A stretch of 64,000 nucleotides of DNA from Mediannikoviicoccus vaginalis. GTDB lineage: Bacteria > Bacillota > Clostridia > Tissierellales > Peptoniphilaceae. A model generated the notes under the pieces. The model searched no databases. It was not told where the DNA came from and worked only from the letters and a program-made list of their open reading frames with translations. The DNA lies in NCBI RefSeq assembly GCF_928097925.1, contig NZ_CAKMRI010000001.1, forward strand, positions 1 to 64,000, given 5' to 3'. The translations under genes and the position numbers were made by a program. This document shows positions 56,901-64,000 of the stretch, one piece after another. Every line of letters begins with the position of its first letter. Position 1 is the stretch's first letter.

Positions 56901-57855
56901 AAATGGTGCAGATAATAGGCAAGACCCAGCTAAAGAAAAAGACCAAGCTAGTGATAAGAAAAATGAAGGCAAAAACAAGGAAGCTCTTAAGTTGGAAAAA
57001 CTATTTAGGACCGCTGGAAAGGACAGGTACCAAACTGCCCTTGAAATTTCAAGGAAAAACTTTGAAAAGGCAGATACAGTAGTTCTTGCAGATGCTAGAA
57101 ACTATCCAGATGCCTTAACAGCATCGGCCCTTGCGAGGAGCTTAAACGCACCACTTCTTTTAACTAGCGAAAGTGTTAGCAAAGATTTGGAAAAAGAAAT
57201 AAAAAGACTAGGTGCAAAAAACATTACCATAGTGGGAGGTAGATCATCAGTTTCAAATAAAGAAGCTAAATTCTACCAAGGACTTGGAAATGTTGAAAGG
57301 ATTGCTGGAGCTGATAGGTATGAAACAGCCATTAAAATAGCTGAAAGGGTCCTAGAAATGAATAAGGGACAAGATAAGCTTATAGTCGCTGACGGATTAA
57401 ACTATCCAGATGCCCTAGCTGCTGGAGCATATGCAGCAAGAGAGAAAATGCCAATAATCCTTGCAAATGGAAGCGACTTACCAGGAGGTAAAAAGCTAAT
57501 CAAGACTTACGGCATTAAAAAAGCCCTAGTAGTAGGTGGTTCAAACTCAGTAGGAAATGTGGATAGGTTCTTTGAATCAACTACTAGAATAGCAGGTAAA
57601 AATAGGTATGAAACTGCAGTAAAAATTGCAGAAGACCTATTTAAAGGAAGTAAGAAAATTTACTTGGCAAGTGGAGAAAACTTCCCAGACGCCCTGGCTA
57701 TAGGACCAGTAGGAGGCATGAAAGATGCACCTATACTTCTAACCAGAAAAGACAAGATGCCAAAAGAAGTTAGGGACTATATCCAAAGAAATAAAATAGA
57801 AGAAGTAGAAATAATAGGGGGAGAAAACTCAGTATCTCAAAACCAAGTAAAATAA
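50929..57855 (+). CDS. Giant secreted subtilase with CWB2 cell-wall-binding repeats
   Basis: 2,308 residues from ATG 50929, behind CAAGGAGG; an in-frame ATG at 50881 lacks a site. A signal peptide (LKRFLAAGLALILALGPASQALA) is followed by an S8 catalytic domain with Asp168 (SSIDTGID), His240 (PHGQHIAG) and Ser618 (SSGTSMATP). A protease-associated domain is inserted between His and Ser. Long beta-rich C5a-peptidase/lactocepin-like regions follow. Two InlB-type repeats (KTFLGWEY, KSFESWIV) and three CWB2 repeats (FRTAGKDRYQTA, ERIAGADRYETA, TRIAGKNRYETA) end the protein. It is noncovalently wall-anchored, likely cleaving host proteins. The gene is visibly richer in G+C than the preceding 50 kb. 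Confidence 0.95.
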   Translation: MLKRFLAAGLALILALGPASQALAVEPGQNEAKRIEASIENPVDNKSMGEKDRDDKKVSEKKVYIVDFEEEKRDEIKKSLEKIESFKLLYEYFIVFSGLSFELDPEKLDECYAIPGIGKIEEAGKMTPMMNNARKDIKVDQASGYLKNLNLPTGAHYDGRGMVISSIDTGIDHRHKDMRLDDDAKDVAKLKKGGKLPGSDATLSDTYYINEKIPHSYNYLTGGKITVEKYDDGSHYYDPHGQHIAGILAANAKNEEIEKENGIKGVAPNAQLLSYKTYSYPSMKFAGDETMFHAMEDSIKHGADVVSVSSGYTGTGLVGEKYWHVIRALRKHDLPVCVATGNFATSGSNTSWDAYANDDLGMVDTGNVTRTAAHEDTIAVGSARNSRIEFSGVNINGKDVRYAPIGAFFNKKDFTKDKYDFIYLGRCQDEDVRGKDLRGKIVVMDRIFTTELKYAFKRVTDKGAKGVVVVNTVSFYNRDDWELYPALGYEFDEKTDARVISISGYDGLDLWDAIRGEEVPNQRNIGKEEDYRIDMKEFNKHKPKLGQEKNLSFKFLDKKLYTKDSNVPAGSTSWGPRTDLMLKPDVSAPGKNIYSTMSVTTDANGNEISNYGNSSGTSMATPVVSASTVIVRPLLKELVKTDVLTKANNGKGIDLVTLTKIMMQNTSDPMPDKTTDNGKGGHLYASPRQQGAGLINVNKAVHNKVFASYQVKGSLGEENSYGAMSLKEIAGQSKNFVIDIHNTSDRDLKFRVKSTPVTTDGIVEKKKLDEEYRDADEIQGVKMVREVHPEIVKDASMSFDQEEFVVKANSSFKLGGSIDVGSAKGQNKFVEGFIRLESEEESSGKENPQPSLSMPFMGFAGDWNHDPIVDEWAWEEGARYKEVQYDDRGNSKKPSSVYAGHGDHHGVSDNDLYYLAGTIQNTEDGNKNLDQDPSLFSLNNDQDAKEPSSKLFKIEPKGIKYNLVRTLLPYPFMLRTSYNAEAKVVANKDPENPENEKLIIKLTDEDFVRGVLNTRNHTARGFRTSRIRPNGKFAWKGHAFNPRIPIGHGDTGYGDDYVAEGDYAFKFEFKLLPYDNFKAQTKYIDVKVDRTKPEILSIDSSNPDEIKLRVKDTYNTIKKEHDKPTLFFIRDQEKNPNFFETKPNKVWLAKAGFIDDIEDRNVEKELSVIRTEEDPTSLETTYAIKGANKGLAGKIIEIGALDPAANEAEARFIKFADQVEDGKLKYEIGKAVEELTAPFTYETVFKKIEEGSIDEKLLKEEDVPSPSQPEKKALEGKVDIKFNKDLSSYRDLKDRDGDKKLKIKTGTRYDFVSDETITVKLYGDYDCNYGPLDDDGLPTHYEDGTKVTENDYTYESVADMKDKGYVGAIEANDKGGYNIRGKIHNVSEDGQLRIESKGWINASEKMDTFNYNPEDKSLEFDLYINLKDTWNGKRVQSYLTIFAMDGRRVSDKFMFKLEKPETKKEKEEPRYLSETKDINEIGRTLTNGQRLSSETVNGKTVYYLSDAITLSQGYALKAISLNPGKNDLEPMSTELIYCDASNAQDGKLKQDVKFEIREGFGTLRYEIYELKLDKNGNAIKDGDSVKLGKMVEDTGKCVYFDNTLCELVLDNSTFNPSKNNKLYIKSSPLVLRGQAGDKGAFMWDFFVNRSLVDSYLIYGDFKTSNYKDFEFKVPVEDRDWLDWSMADYVANGMDGRVVDKDGNNVVEGLVNQYQIRIDNTKPEISLTLDDSQLAGARSIKIGDKFVNIVIKDKVDADGEDAYNGEIQKTSIKINGKDYEPGKGLADYGQEPYEIEVSATDYAFNTSLKKFEVRKDVKPQEKGAEIIKISLDYGVEGQKEDKEINKGEDLTLPSPDFKNPGKTFLGWEYQGKTYKPGETIVFNEKASLLGKWKDEVEKAYTLVEYKLDGIVDKENYKPFKAESGSKFKLPKAPEKLEDGKSFESWIVGGKFYNPGDELELNGERILISIKFKDKKDSGNHGGESPQVDPGNTNGADNRQDPAKEKDQASDKKNEGKNKEALKLEKLFRTAGKDRYQTALEISRKNFEKADTVVLADARNYPDALTASALARSLNAPLLLTSESVSKDLEKEIKRLGAKNITIVGGRSSVSNKEAKFYQGLGNVERIAGADRYETAIKIAERVLEMNKGQDKLIVADGLNYPDALAAGAYAAREKMPIILANGSDLPGGKKLIKTYGIKKALVVGGSNSVGNVDRFFESTTRIAGKNRYETAVKIAEDLFKGSKKIYLASGENFPDALAIGPVGGMKDAPILLTRKDKMPKEVRDYIQRNKIEEVEIIGGENSVSQNQVK

Positions 57856-57913
57856 TTTTTTCAAAGCAGGAGAAATGATCTGAACCCCTAAACTGGGAAT
57901 AAACTAATAATTT

Positions 57914-57954
57914 AAGCGGAATGTAATCTGTAATCAACAGGGGACATTCCGTTT
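57914..57954 (+). terminator. Terminator after the protease
   Basis: 11-bp arms 57914-57924 and 57944-57954 with one G-U pair and a T-rich end. The sequence just before (TGAACCCCTAAACTGGGA) also resembles an IS3-type end. Confidence 0.55.
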
Positions 57955-57969
57955 AATTAATGACTTTAG

Positions 57970-58700
57970 TCAGTTGAGTTCGCTTGCGAACGAAACAATA
58001 AACTACCCGCTATGCGGGTAGGTGTTCTTAGGTTATACCAAAAAAATCACCAAGTATTATAATAGAGTTGTTCAGACCTAATATAATAAGAGGTGATTTT
58101 ATGGCAAATAAAACTAATTCATTATCTCACACAAAATGGATGTGCAAGTATCACATAGTCTTCACCCCAAAGTATAGACGAAAAGTGATATTTAATCAAT
58201 ATAGAGAAAGTCTCATAGAAATATTTAAATTACTTTGCAAATACAAAGGAGTAGAAATAATAGAAGGGCATATGATGCCAGATCATGTACACATGTTAGT
58301 AAGTATTCCACCCAAAATATCAGTATCAAGTTTTATGGGTTATTTAAAAGGGAAAAGTGCATTGATGATGTTTGACAGACATGCGAATTTAAAATATAAA
58401 TTTGGTAATCGTCATTTTTGGGCAGAAGGATATTATGTGAGCACAGTGGGATTGAATGAAAAAACAATAGCAAAATATATAAGAGAGCAAGAGCAACACG
58501 ATATAGCACTTGATAAGTTGAGTGTAAAAGAATATACAGATCCGTTTGGAAAATAGAAATTAAAAATCCCTTTCAGGGATAAGCTAAAGTGGCAAAAACA
58601 GTTAGGTTTGAACGGAGTGAAAACCAGCGCCTTGAGACGCTGGTTGGTATCACTCGGGCTTATAGCCCTTGAACAAACCACCCGTTTTACGGGTGGTCAT
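57970..58700 (+). mobile_element. IS200/IS605-family element
   Basis: A single tnpA gene between subterminal hairpins: left, 57978-57991 and 58003-58021 (8-bp stem CTACCCGC/GCGGGTAG); right, 58622-58645 and 58677-58697 (ACCACCCG/CGGGTGGT). Such hairpins, not inverted repeats, are the ends recognised by HUH transposases. Exact edges are approximate. Confidence 0.8.
58101..58556 (+). CDS. tnpA: IS200-type HUH transposase TnpA
   Basis: 151 residues, normal for IS200 TnpA. The start ATG 58101 has AAGAGGTGA upstream; an in-frame upstream start has none. Visible are the HUH motif DHVHML (about residue 61), FWAEGYYVSTVG and the helix IAKYIREQEQHD carrying the catalytic tyrosine. It cuts and pastes single-stranded DNA. 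It appears complete. Confidence 0.9.
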   Translation: MANKTNSLSHTKWMCKYHIVFTPKYRRKVIFNQYRESLIEIFKLLCKYKGVEIIEGHMMPDHVHMLVSIPPKISVSSFMGYLKGKSALMMFDRHANLKYKFGNRHFWAEGYYVSTVGLNEKTIAKYIREQEQHDIALDKLSVKEYTDPFGK

Positions 58701-58776
58701 GATTTTATCCTAATCCTATTTTGGTTATTTTTATTTTTTCAAAAAGAAAAAATAAAAAATATTTAAAAGAAATCTC

Positions 58777-58804
58777 TTGACAAAAAAATCTAGCCCTGTA
58801 TAAT
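58777..58804 (+). promoter_or_regulatory. Promoter of the T-box transcript
   Basis: Consensus TTGACA (58777-58782), 16-base spacer, TATAAT (58799-58804). Confidence 0.8.
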
Positions 58805-58811
58805 ATATAAA

Positions 58812-59088
58812 TATAAATGCAAAGAAATGGAATATTATAAGTGAACAAATCTTTTCAGAGAGATATTGGTAGGTGAGAAATATCAAGATAGTCCTTAAAA
58901 CTAGCCATGGAGCAGCGCACTGAAATTATTAGTAGGTGTAGCCGGGAACTCCCGTTACAGAGTTATTCATTCAATTGATATAAGTGCATCGTTCGATGAA
59001 GAAGAGTGGTACCGCGGAGTAGGTTATAAATTTATAATACAACCCTTCGTCTCTTTTACCATAGGTAGAAGAGACGGAGGTTTTTTTC
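58812..59088 (+). ncRNA. T-box leader, leucine-type specifier
   Basis: Stem I carries the AGAGAG motif (58857-58862) and GGTAGGTGAGA. By alignment in memory with known leaders, the specifier reads CTA at 58901-58903 (before GCCATGGAG), a leucine codon. The T-box AGAGTGGTACCGCGG is at 59003-59017. The terminator stem is 59044-59055 with 59069-59080 plus seven Ts. Uncharged tRNA-Leu would favour the antiterminator and turn on the transport gene at 59114. Confidence 0.9.
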
Positions 59089-59113
59089 TGCCTAAATTAT
59101 TAAGGAGGAAAAA

Positions 59114-60268
59114 ATGAAAAAGAAATTTGTAGCAATTGTTGTAGCGGCAAGTATTATTCTTGCATCTTGTGGAGTTAATGGGGAAAGTGAATCTACTAAA
59201 GTTGATGAGAATACCATTAAATTTGGATCTAGTTTTCCACTAACTGGTCAATATTCTAATTATGGAATTTCAACTGTAAATGGAATAGAAATGGCCATTG
59301 AAGAAATTAATGCGAATGGTGGAATTAAAGGTAAAAAAATTACTTTAGAATCATTAGATGATAAGGGAGAATTAACTGATTCAGTAACAACTTATCATAA
59401 ATTAGTTCAAAATGGAGCACAGGCTGTAATTGGAACAAACACTTCATCACCATCATCTGCAATTGCTGAAGCGTCAATTAATGATGGTATACCAGTTATT
59501 ACACCTACTGGAACTGAAGAGGCTATTACCGAAGGAAAACCAAATGTATTTAGAACTTGCTTTACTAATCCATACCAAGGAGAATTGTTAGCAATTTTCG
59601 CGAAGGACAGTCTAAATGCTAAAACTGCAGGTATTTTAGTAAATACAGCCAGTGACTACTCAACTGGGATTGCAGATTCATTTGAAAAAAAGGCAGAAGA
59701 GTTAGGAATTAAAGTTGTGAAAAAAGAATCTTATGGAGAAAATGATACTGATTTCAAGGCACAACTTACAAGTATAGCTGGCAAAAATCCAGATGTTTTA
59801 TTAATACCAGACTATTATGAAAAATTATCTCTTATTACACCACAAGCAAGGGATGCAAATATAAAATCCACTTTCTTAGGTGGAGATGGATGGGATGGCA
59901 TATTAAAGACCATGGACTCATCAAGCTATGAACTTATTCAAGATTCATATTTCACAAATCACTTCTCAATAGAAGACACTGATAGTAAGGTTCAAGAATT
60001 TATAAATAAATATAGGGAAAAATATGGAGAAGATCCTACTGCTTTTTCAGCATTAGGTTATGACACAGTTTATATTTTGAAAGAGGGATTTGAATCTGCC
60101 AATTCCGATTCAAATGAAGATAGAAACGCAGCCATTAAATCATTAGAGTTTACAGGAATAACAGGTTCCTTTAAATTTGATGAAAATAATAATCCTAGAA
60201 AAGCAGCATCAATTATGAAGATTGATAATGGAAAATACAAATTTGATTCCATAGTTAATCCTAGATAG
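59114..60268 (+). CDS. livJ: Branched-chain amino acid ABC transporter substrate-binding lipoprotein
   Basis: 384 residues. A lipoprotein signal ends in the lipobox LASC with Cys19. The body is a type I periplasmic-binding fold (IKFGSSFPLTGQYSNYGIS, GTNTSSPSSAIAEA, DVLLIPDYYEKL, ALGYDTVYIL) of the LivJ/LivK group. The Leu T-box upstream supports leucine or branched-chain substrates. No permease or ATPase genes follow; the next sequence is a terminator. Confidence 0.9.
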   Translation: MKKKFVAIVVAASIILASCGVNGESESTKVDENTIKFGSSFPLTGQYSNYGISTVNGIEMAIEEINANGGIKGKKITLESLDDKGELTDSVTTYHKLVQNGAQAVIGTNTSSPSSAIAEASINDGIPVITPTGTEEAITEGKPNVFRTCFTNPYQGELLAIFAKDSLNAKTAGILVNTASDYSTGIADSFEKKAEELGIKVVKKESYGENDTDFKAQLTSIAGKNPDVLLIPDYYEKLSLITPQARDANIKSTFLGGDGWDGILKTMDSSSYELIQDSYFTNHFSIEDTDSKVQEFINKYREKYGEDPTAFSALGYDTVYILKEGFESANSDSNEDRNAAIKSLEFTGITGSFKFDENNNPRKAASIMKIDNGKYKFDSIVNPR

Positions 60269-60331
60269 CTATATTTATAATCTCGCAATTTTTTTTGGAG
60301 ATATGAAATTTTAATATTAATTAACTTTAAC

Positions 60332-60370
60332 GAAGCCATTGTTACATAAACGATGGCTTCTATTTTTTTT
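60332..60370 (+). terminator. Terminator after livJ
   Basis: 12-bp arms 60332-60343 and 60349-60360 with one G-U pair and an eight-T run. Confidence 0.8.
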
Positions 60371-60488
60371 TGTAATTATTTAAGATAGCAGTTTTAAATT
60401 AAAAATATAATAGCTAATAAAAGTATGTTTATTAAGCTTAAGCCTTCATTGGTGGTATAATTATTTAAAGCTGATTAAAGGGGGAAAG

Positions 60489-60935
60489 ATGAAAGAATAT
60501 AAAAGAATCTACACTGACCAAAGGTTTAGCCTTCATGATTCAAATATTATTGACATAGATTTCGACTACGATAACAATGACAACAAAGATTTAATTTTAA
60601 AAACACAATACGGCTTTGTGGATATTAATAAAAACGAGATGGTAGAAGGAGAAATTATTTTAAAGGACGTTTCTCTAGAAGATTCCTATGTGTATATTAT
60701 GGAATACAAAAATGTTTTAGCGGGGAATGTGGGAAGTTTTGTTGGAGAAAAAATTGATTTACAAAATTTTATTTCTGCCTTTTACACGAAGTTTAAAAAC
60801 ATTGACGTTATTTATGAGTACGACTCTTACAAGACCTATTTACTAACTGGATTTTTATCTCGAGGGGATGAGTATCTTGAAGTTAATATTGAAATTTTTT
60901 ATTGTGGAGACTTTTTGTATAGGGTTATTGAGTAG
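60489..60935 (+). CDS. Hypothetical protein with LHDSNI motif
   Basis: 148 residues, acidic, behind AAGGGGG. RFSLHDSNIIDIDFD near the N-terminus recalls small soluble proteins with an LHDS motif, some annotated as immunity-like. No signal peptide or membrane helix. A monocistronic gene with a TATAAT-type box at about 60456. I cannot assign a function. Confidence 0.6.
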   Translation: MKEYKRIYTDQRFSLHDSNIIDIDFDYDNNDNKDLILKTQYGFVDINKNEMVEGEIILKDVSLEDSYVYIMEYKNVLAGNVGSFVGEKIDLQNFISAFYTKFKNIDVIYEYDSYKTYLLTGFLSRGDEYLEVNIEIFYCGDFLYRVIE

Positions 60936-61027
60936 ATATGAAAGTTTTTATTAATTTAAATTAACAAAACGGGTAAATAATGCGTTAATTTGATATAATA
61001 GAAATGTTGGATGTAACAATGTAATTT

Positions 61028-61056
61028 TTGAAAAAAGCAGCTTAAAAGCTTATACT
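61028..61056 (+). promoter_or_regulatory. Promoter of the polysaccharide operon
   Basis: TTGAAA (61028-61033), 17-base spacer, TATACT (61051-61056), about 30 bases before the aminotransferase start. Confidence 0.5.
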
Positions 61057-61086
61057 ATAATGTAGAATTAATTTATGGAGGGAAAT

Positions 61087-62292
61087 ATGAAGATTGATTT
61101 TTCACCACCGGATATATCTCAACTAGAAATTGATGAAGTTGTGGATACTTTAAAGTCTGGTTGGATTACAACTGGACCTAAAACAAAAAAGCTAGAAAAA
61201 ATGATTACTGAATATATAGGAACAGATAGGACAGTTTGCCTTAACTCTGCTACGGCGGCGCTTGAGCTTAACTTGAGACTGCTTGGAATAGGTGAGGGGG
61301 ATGAAGTTATTACTTCAGCGTACACCTACACCGCGTCTGCTTCTGTTATAGAACATGTTGGAGCTAAGATTGTACTTGTGGACACAGTTCCTGGAAGCTA
61401 TTTTATGGACTATGACAAGTTAGCTGATAGTATAAATGAAAATACAAAGGCTGTAATTGGTGTTGACATTGGAGGAGTTCCTGTAGATTATCATAGAATT
61501 AGAGGTATTTTAGAAGAAAAGAAAAATCTTTTTAAACCTGCTAACAAAATACAAGAGGCCATGGGTCGTGCTGCCCTTGTAAATGATGGCGCCCATTCAT
61601 TTGGATCAATTTATTATGATGAAAAGACAGGCTACTACAGTGACTTTATTTCATTTTCATTCCACGCAGTTAAGAACTTTACCACTGGAGAAGGTGGAGC
61701 CCTATCTTGGAATACTATTGATGGCATAGATGATGACGAACTTTATAATGAGTTACAACTTCTATCCCTACATGGTCAAAACAAGGATGCACTTTCAAAG
61801 ATGAAACTTGGTGCATGGGAATATGACATTGTTGGACCATATTACAAGATGAATATGACTGACATTATGGCTGCCATTGGACTAGCTCAATTTGAAAGAT
61901 ATGACTCTTTACTTGCTAGAAGAAAAGAAGTTGTAAAAATATATGACGACATCTTAAAGGACGCTCCTGTGGAAACACTAAAGCATGTGGGAGAACATTA
62001 TATAAGTAACTGCCACCTTTACCTAACTAGGGTAAATGGAATTAAAGTGGAAGAAAGAAATAAGATAATTGAGGAAATGGCAGATAAGCAAATAGCAACA
62101 AATGTCCACTACAAACCACTTGCTATGATGACTGCATACAAGAATTTGGGATTTGACATAAAAGATTATCCGAATGTATATAAGCAATATGAAAATCAAA
62201 TCACACTTCCTCTTCATAGCAGACTTACAAATGAAGAAGCTGAATATGTGGCTAAGAGCTTTGTGGAAATAGTAAATAAATATGCAAAATAA
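61087..62292 (+). CDS. DegT/DnrJ/EryC1/StrS sugar aminotransferase
   Basis: 401 residues from ATG 61087; an ATG 12 bases earlier would swallow the GGAGGG site. SGWITTGPKTKKLE, SATAALELNL and FSFHAVKNFTTGEGG, with the PLP-binding lysine, define the family. It transfers an amino group to a nucleotide-sugar ketone in making amino sugars for capsule or glycan, similar to PglE-type enzymes. It overlaps the sugar transferase gene by 11 bases. Confidence 0.9.
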   Translation: MKIDFSPPDISQLEIDEVVDTLKSGWITTGPKTKKLEKMITEYIGTDRTVCLNSATAALELNLRLLGIGEGDEVITSAYTYTASASVIEHVGAKIVLVDTVPGSYFMDYDKLADSINENTKAVIGVDIGGVPVDYHRIRGILEEKKNLFKPANKIQEAMGRAALVNDGAHSFGSIYYDEKTGYYSDFISFSFHAVKNFTTGEGGALSWNTIDGIDDDELYNELQLLSLHGQNKDALSKMKLGAWEYDIVGPYYKMNMTDIMAAIGLAQFERYDSLLARRKEVVKIYDDILKDAPVETLKHVGEHYISNCHLYLTRVNGIKVEERNKIIEEMADKQIATNVHYKPLAMMTAYKNLGFDIKDYPNVYKQYENQITLPLHSRLTNEEAEYVAKSFVEIVNKYAK

Positions 62293-62971
62293 ATTAAGCC
62301 CGGAAGCTTTTTCAAAATATATTGATGAACGTCTTAAAAAGAGAAGATTTTCGCTTTTATTAAAGAGGTTCGTGGATATAGTATTATCTCTAATAGGTAT
62401 TACAATACTTTTAATTCCATTTATTATTATAAGTGTGATTATTAAGCTAACATCAAAGGGACCGGTGTTTTATAGACAGGAGAGAATAAAAAAGGGCGAT
62501 GTACCCTTTAGGATATTCAAGTTTAGAACCATGGTTCAAGATGCGGACAAAAAGGGAATGCTAATAACCGTTGGAGAAGACAAGAGGATTACGGGAATAG
62601 GAAAGTTTTTGAGAAAGTCAAAGATTGATGAACTTCCTCAACTCATAAATGTGTTTATTGGTGACATGAGTTTTGTTGGACCACGTCCAGAGGTGCCAAA
62701 GTACACTGCGCTTTACGATGAGTACCAAAAAAATATTTTAAAAATTCGCCCGGGCATTACAGACCTAGCCTCAATAAAATATAAAGATGAGGCGTCGGTT
62801 TTAGCAAAGAGTGAAAACCCCGAAGAGACTTATATAAATGAGATAATGCAGGAAAAGCTTAGGATAAATCTTGAGTATATTGAAAAAATTTCGGTTATAC
62901 AGGATATTAAGCTGATTGTTATAACCATATTAGAAGTAATAGGATTTGAAATAAATGAACAAAAAGATTAA
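62282..62971 (+). CDS. Initiating sugar-phosphate transferase (WcaJ/PglC type)
   Basis: 229 residues: an N-terminal membrane segment (FVDIVLSLIGITILLIPFIII), then the transferase core with GPVFYRQERI, FKFRTM, KIDELPQL, SFVGPRPE and RPGITDLASI. These small polyprenyl-phosphate transferases start glycan assembly on the inner membrane face. It overlaps the next gene by 17 bases. Confidence 0.9.
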   Translation: MQNKLSPEAFSKYIDERLKKRRFSLLLKRFVDIVLSLIGITILLIPFIIISVIIKLTSKGPVFYRQERIKKGDVPFRIFKFRTMVQDADKKGMLITVGEDKRITGIGKFLRKSKIDELPQLINVFIGDMSFVGPRPEVPKYTALYDEYQKNILKIRPGITDLASIKYKDEASVLAKSENPEETYINEIMQEKLRINLEYIEKISVIQDIKLIVITILEVIGFEINEQKD

Positions 62972-64000
62972 GAATATTTGGATTATAAATCATTATGCAG
63001 ATCCACCGAACATAGGAAAATTTAATAGACATTACAATTTTGCGAAAAATTTGAAAGATTGTGGATATAATGTTAAAATATTCACAGCATCAACGATTCA
63101 TACAACACAGATAAATATGATTTCCAATGATGCCACTTATAAAGAGGATAAATTTAATGGCATAGATTATGTTTTTCTAAGGGCCATGTCCTATGAAAAT
63201 AATGGAATGAAGAGGGTTTTAAATATGTTGCAATACTTTTTTAGAGCTCTTTTTATACCAAAGAGTTTTGGAAAGCCGGACCTTGTATTTGCCTCTGGAC
63301 CGCATCCTCTAACGTGGATTGCGGGGTATAGACAGGCAAAAAAATACGATGCCAAGTTTATTACGGAGACGAGAGATCTTTGGCCCGAAACCTTTGTGGC
63401 CATGGGTAAAATGACTAGAAAAAATATAATTGCGAAAATTCTTTATAAGATTGAAAGGTGGATGTATAATAAGTCCGATATTATTCTGTTCACACTGCCA
63501 GGTGGTATTGACTATATTAGAGAGATAGGTCTGGATACTTCAAAGGTTCGATATATAAACAATGGAATTGTACTTAAGGACTACGAGGAGAACAAGAAGA
63601 ACTTTGAGTACGAAGATGAAGACCTTTCAAATGAAGAAAACTTCAATGTGGTATTTAGTGGAGCCATTGGTAAGGCCAATGACCTTGGTAGGGTTATTAG
63701 AGCTTTTAAGATAATTAAAGATAGAGGCTACAAAGACATTAAGTTTTTAATCTTTGGAGACAAGGGCGAAAGAAAAGAACTTGAAAAGTATGTGAAAGAG
63801 AATAATATTGATAATGTAATTTTCAAGGGCTGGGTAAATAAGAGGCAAGTGCCTTCCATATTATCACAGTCAAACCTTCAAGTATTATCCCTAGCACACC
63901 TACCAGAACTTTTTAAATATGGACTTAGTCCAAATAAATTGTTCGAGTACTTAGCTTCGGGAAAGCCAGTTATATCAAATGTTGAATGTGGATATGACCT
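62955..64000 (+). CDS. Glycosyltransferase, GT4-like, WbuB type (partial)
   Basis: The frame opens at ATG 62955 and runs off the right edge after 348 codons. IWIINHYADPP at the start, FITETRDLWPETF in the middle and NKLFEYLASGKPVIS near the edge are typical of WbuB/GT4 glycosyltransferases. It would add the next sugar to the lipid-linked glycan. The C-terminus is outside the window. Confidence 0.85.
   Translation, partial: MNKKIKNIWIINHYADPPNIGKFNRHYNFAKNLKDCGYNVKIFTASTIHTTQINMISNDATYKEDKFNGIDYVFLRAMSYENNGMKRVLNMLQYFFRALFIPKSFGKPDLVFASGPHPLTWIAGYRQAKKYDAKFITETRDLWPETFVAMGKMTRKNIIAKILYKIERWMYNKSDIILFTLPGGIDYIREIGLDTSKVRYINNGIVLKDYEENKKNFEYEDEDLSNEENFNVVFSGAIGKANDLGRVIRAFKIIKDRGYKDIKFLIFGDKGERKELEKYVKENNIDNVIFKGWVNKRQVPSILSQSNLQVLSLAHLPELFKYGLSPNKLFEYLASGKPVISNVECGYD

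Noticed and set aside
57881-57960. A second IS3-type element after the protease
   Set aside because: Only a short end-like motif is visible, with no transposase frame. It is better explained as the protease terminator.
58857-59088. Riboswitch other than T-box before livJ
   Set aside because: The AGAGAG and TGGTACCGCGG motifs and the terminator layout are specific to T-box leaders.

Overview
The window is low-GC Firmicutes DNA. It most resembles a Gram-positive anaerobic coccus of the Anaerococcus/Peptoniphilus/Finegoldia group. The reasons are AT-rich codon use, strong AGGAGG ribosome sites, a Leu T-box leader, and a 2,308-residue secreted subtilase ending in CWB2 cell-wall-binding repeats. 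The genus is inference; no rRNA or other marker is present.

About 50 kb (1-50.9 kb) is a mosaic of integrative/conjugative elements. Three separate copies of one kind of transport system sit in it. Each pairs an energy-coupling-factor (ECF) module (EcfA-A', EcfT and an MptD/Trep_Strep-type S component) with two exporter-fold ABC proteins of the IrtAB/YbtPQ type. Locus 1 (0.2-6.3 kb) has a rare A-A'-T fusion cut off at its 5' end inside Walker A. Locus 2 (9.7-16.8 kb) has a Fur-box-like promoter site and an AraC regulator, and lies between 220-bp direct repeats. Locus 3 (27.6-36.0 kb) has a TetR repressor flanked by two near-identical palindromic operators, and a MATE pump. Iron, siderophore or heme uptake is the likeliest role.

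Between the transport loci lies element backbone. There are PcfB, a replisome organizer, a large serine recombinase (17.9-19.6 kb), MobC and a MobA/VirD2-type relaxase with an oriT candidate (25.6-27.5 kb), and a sigma-like factor, Xis and Tn916-type Int (36.3-38.7 kb). A 301-base noncoding element that looks structured occurs twice, about 96% identical. One copy precedes the serine recombinase module and the other the Xis/Int module. A defence cluster (19.8-25.6 kb) holds AbiEi/AbiEii, a decayed FRG-domain gene, and an intact three-gene cassette: a zinc-ribbon protein, an unknown protein, and an Abi_C-like protein with an Rx6H motif.

From 38.7 to 50.9 kb the DNA is a graveyard of element fragments. 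It contains two copies of the 3' part of metG, a YcaO piece joined to an ABC ATPase, a frameshifted ABC-2 permease, a TIR gene with one amber codon, a DegV gene with two ochre codons, and repeated shards of the same backbone. Intact genes among them include DUF2254, DUF2087, DUF1836 and CopZ-like proteins.

From 50.9 kb the sequence looks like chromosome: the giant surface subtilase, an IS200-type element, a T-box-controlled branched-chain amino acid-binding lipoprotein, a hypothetical protein, and the start of a surface polysaccharide operon (aminotransferase, sugar-phosphate transferase, glycosyltransferase running off the end).
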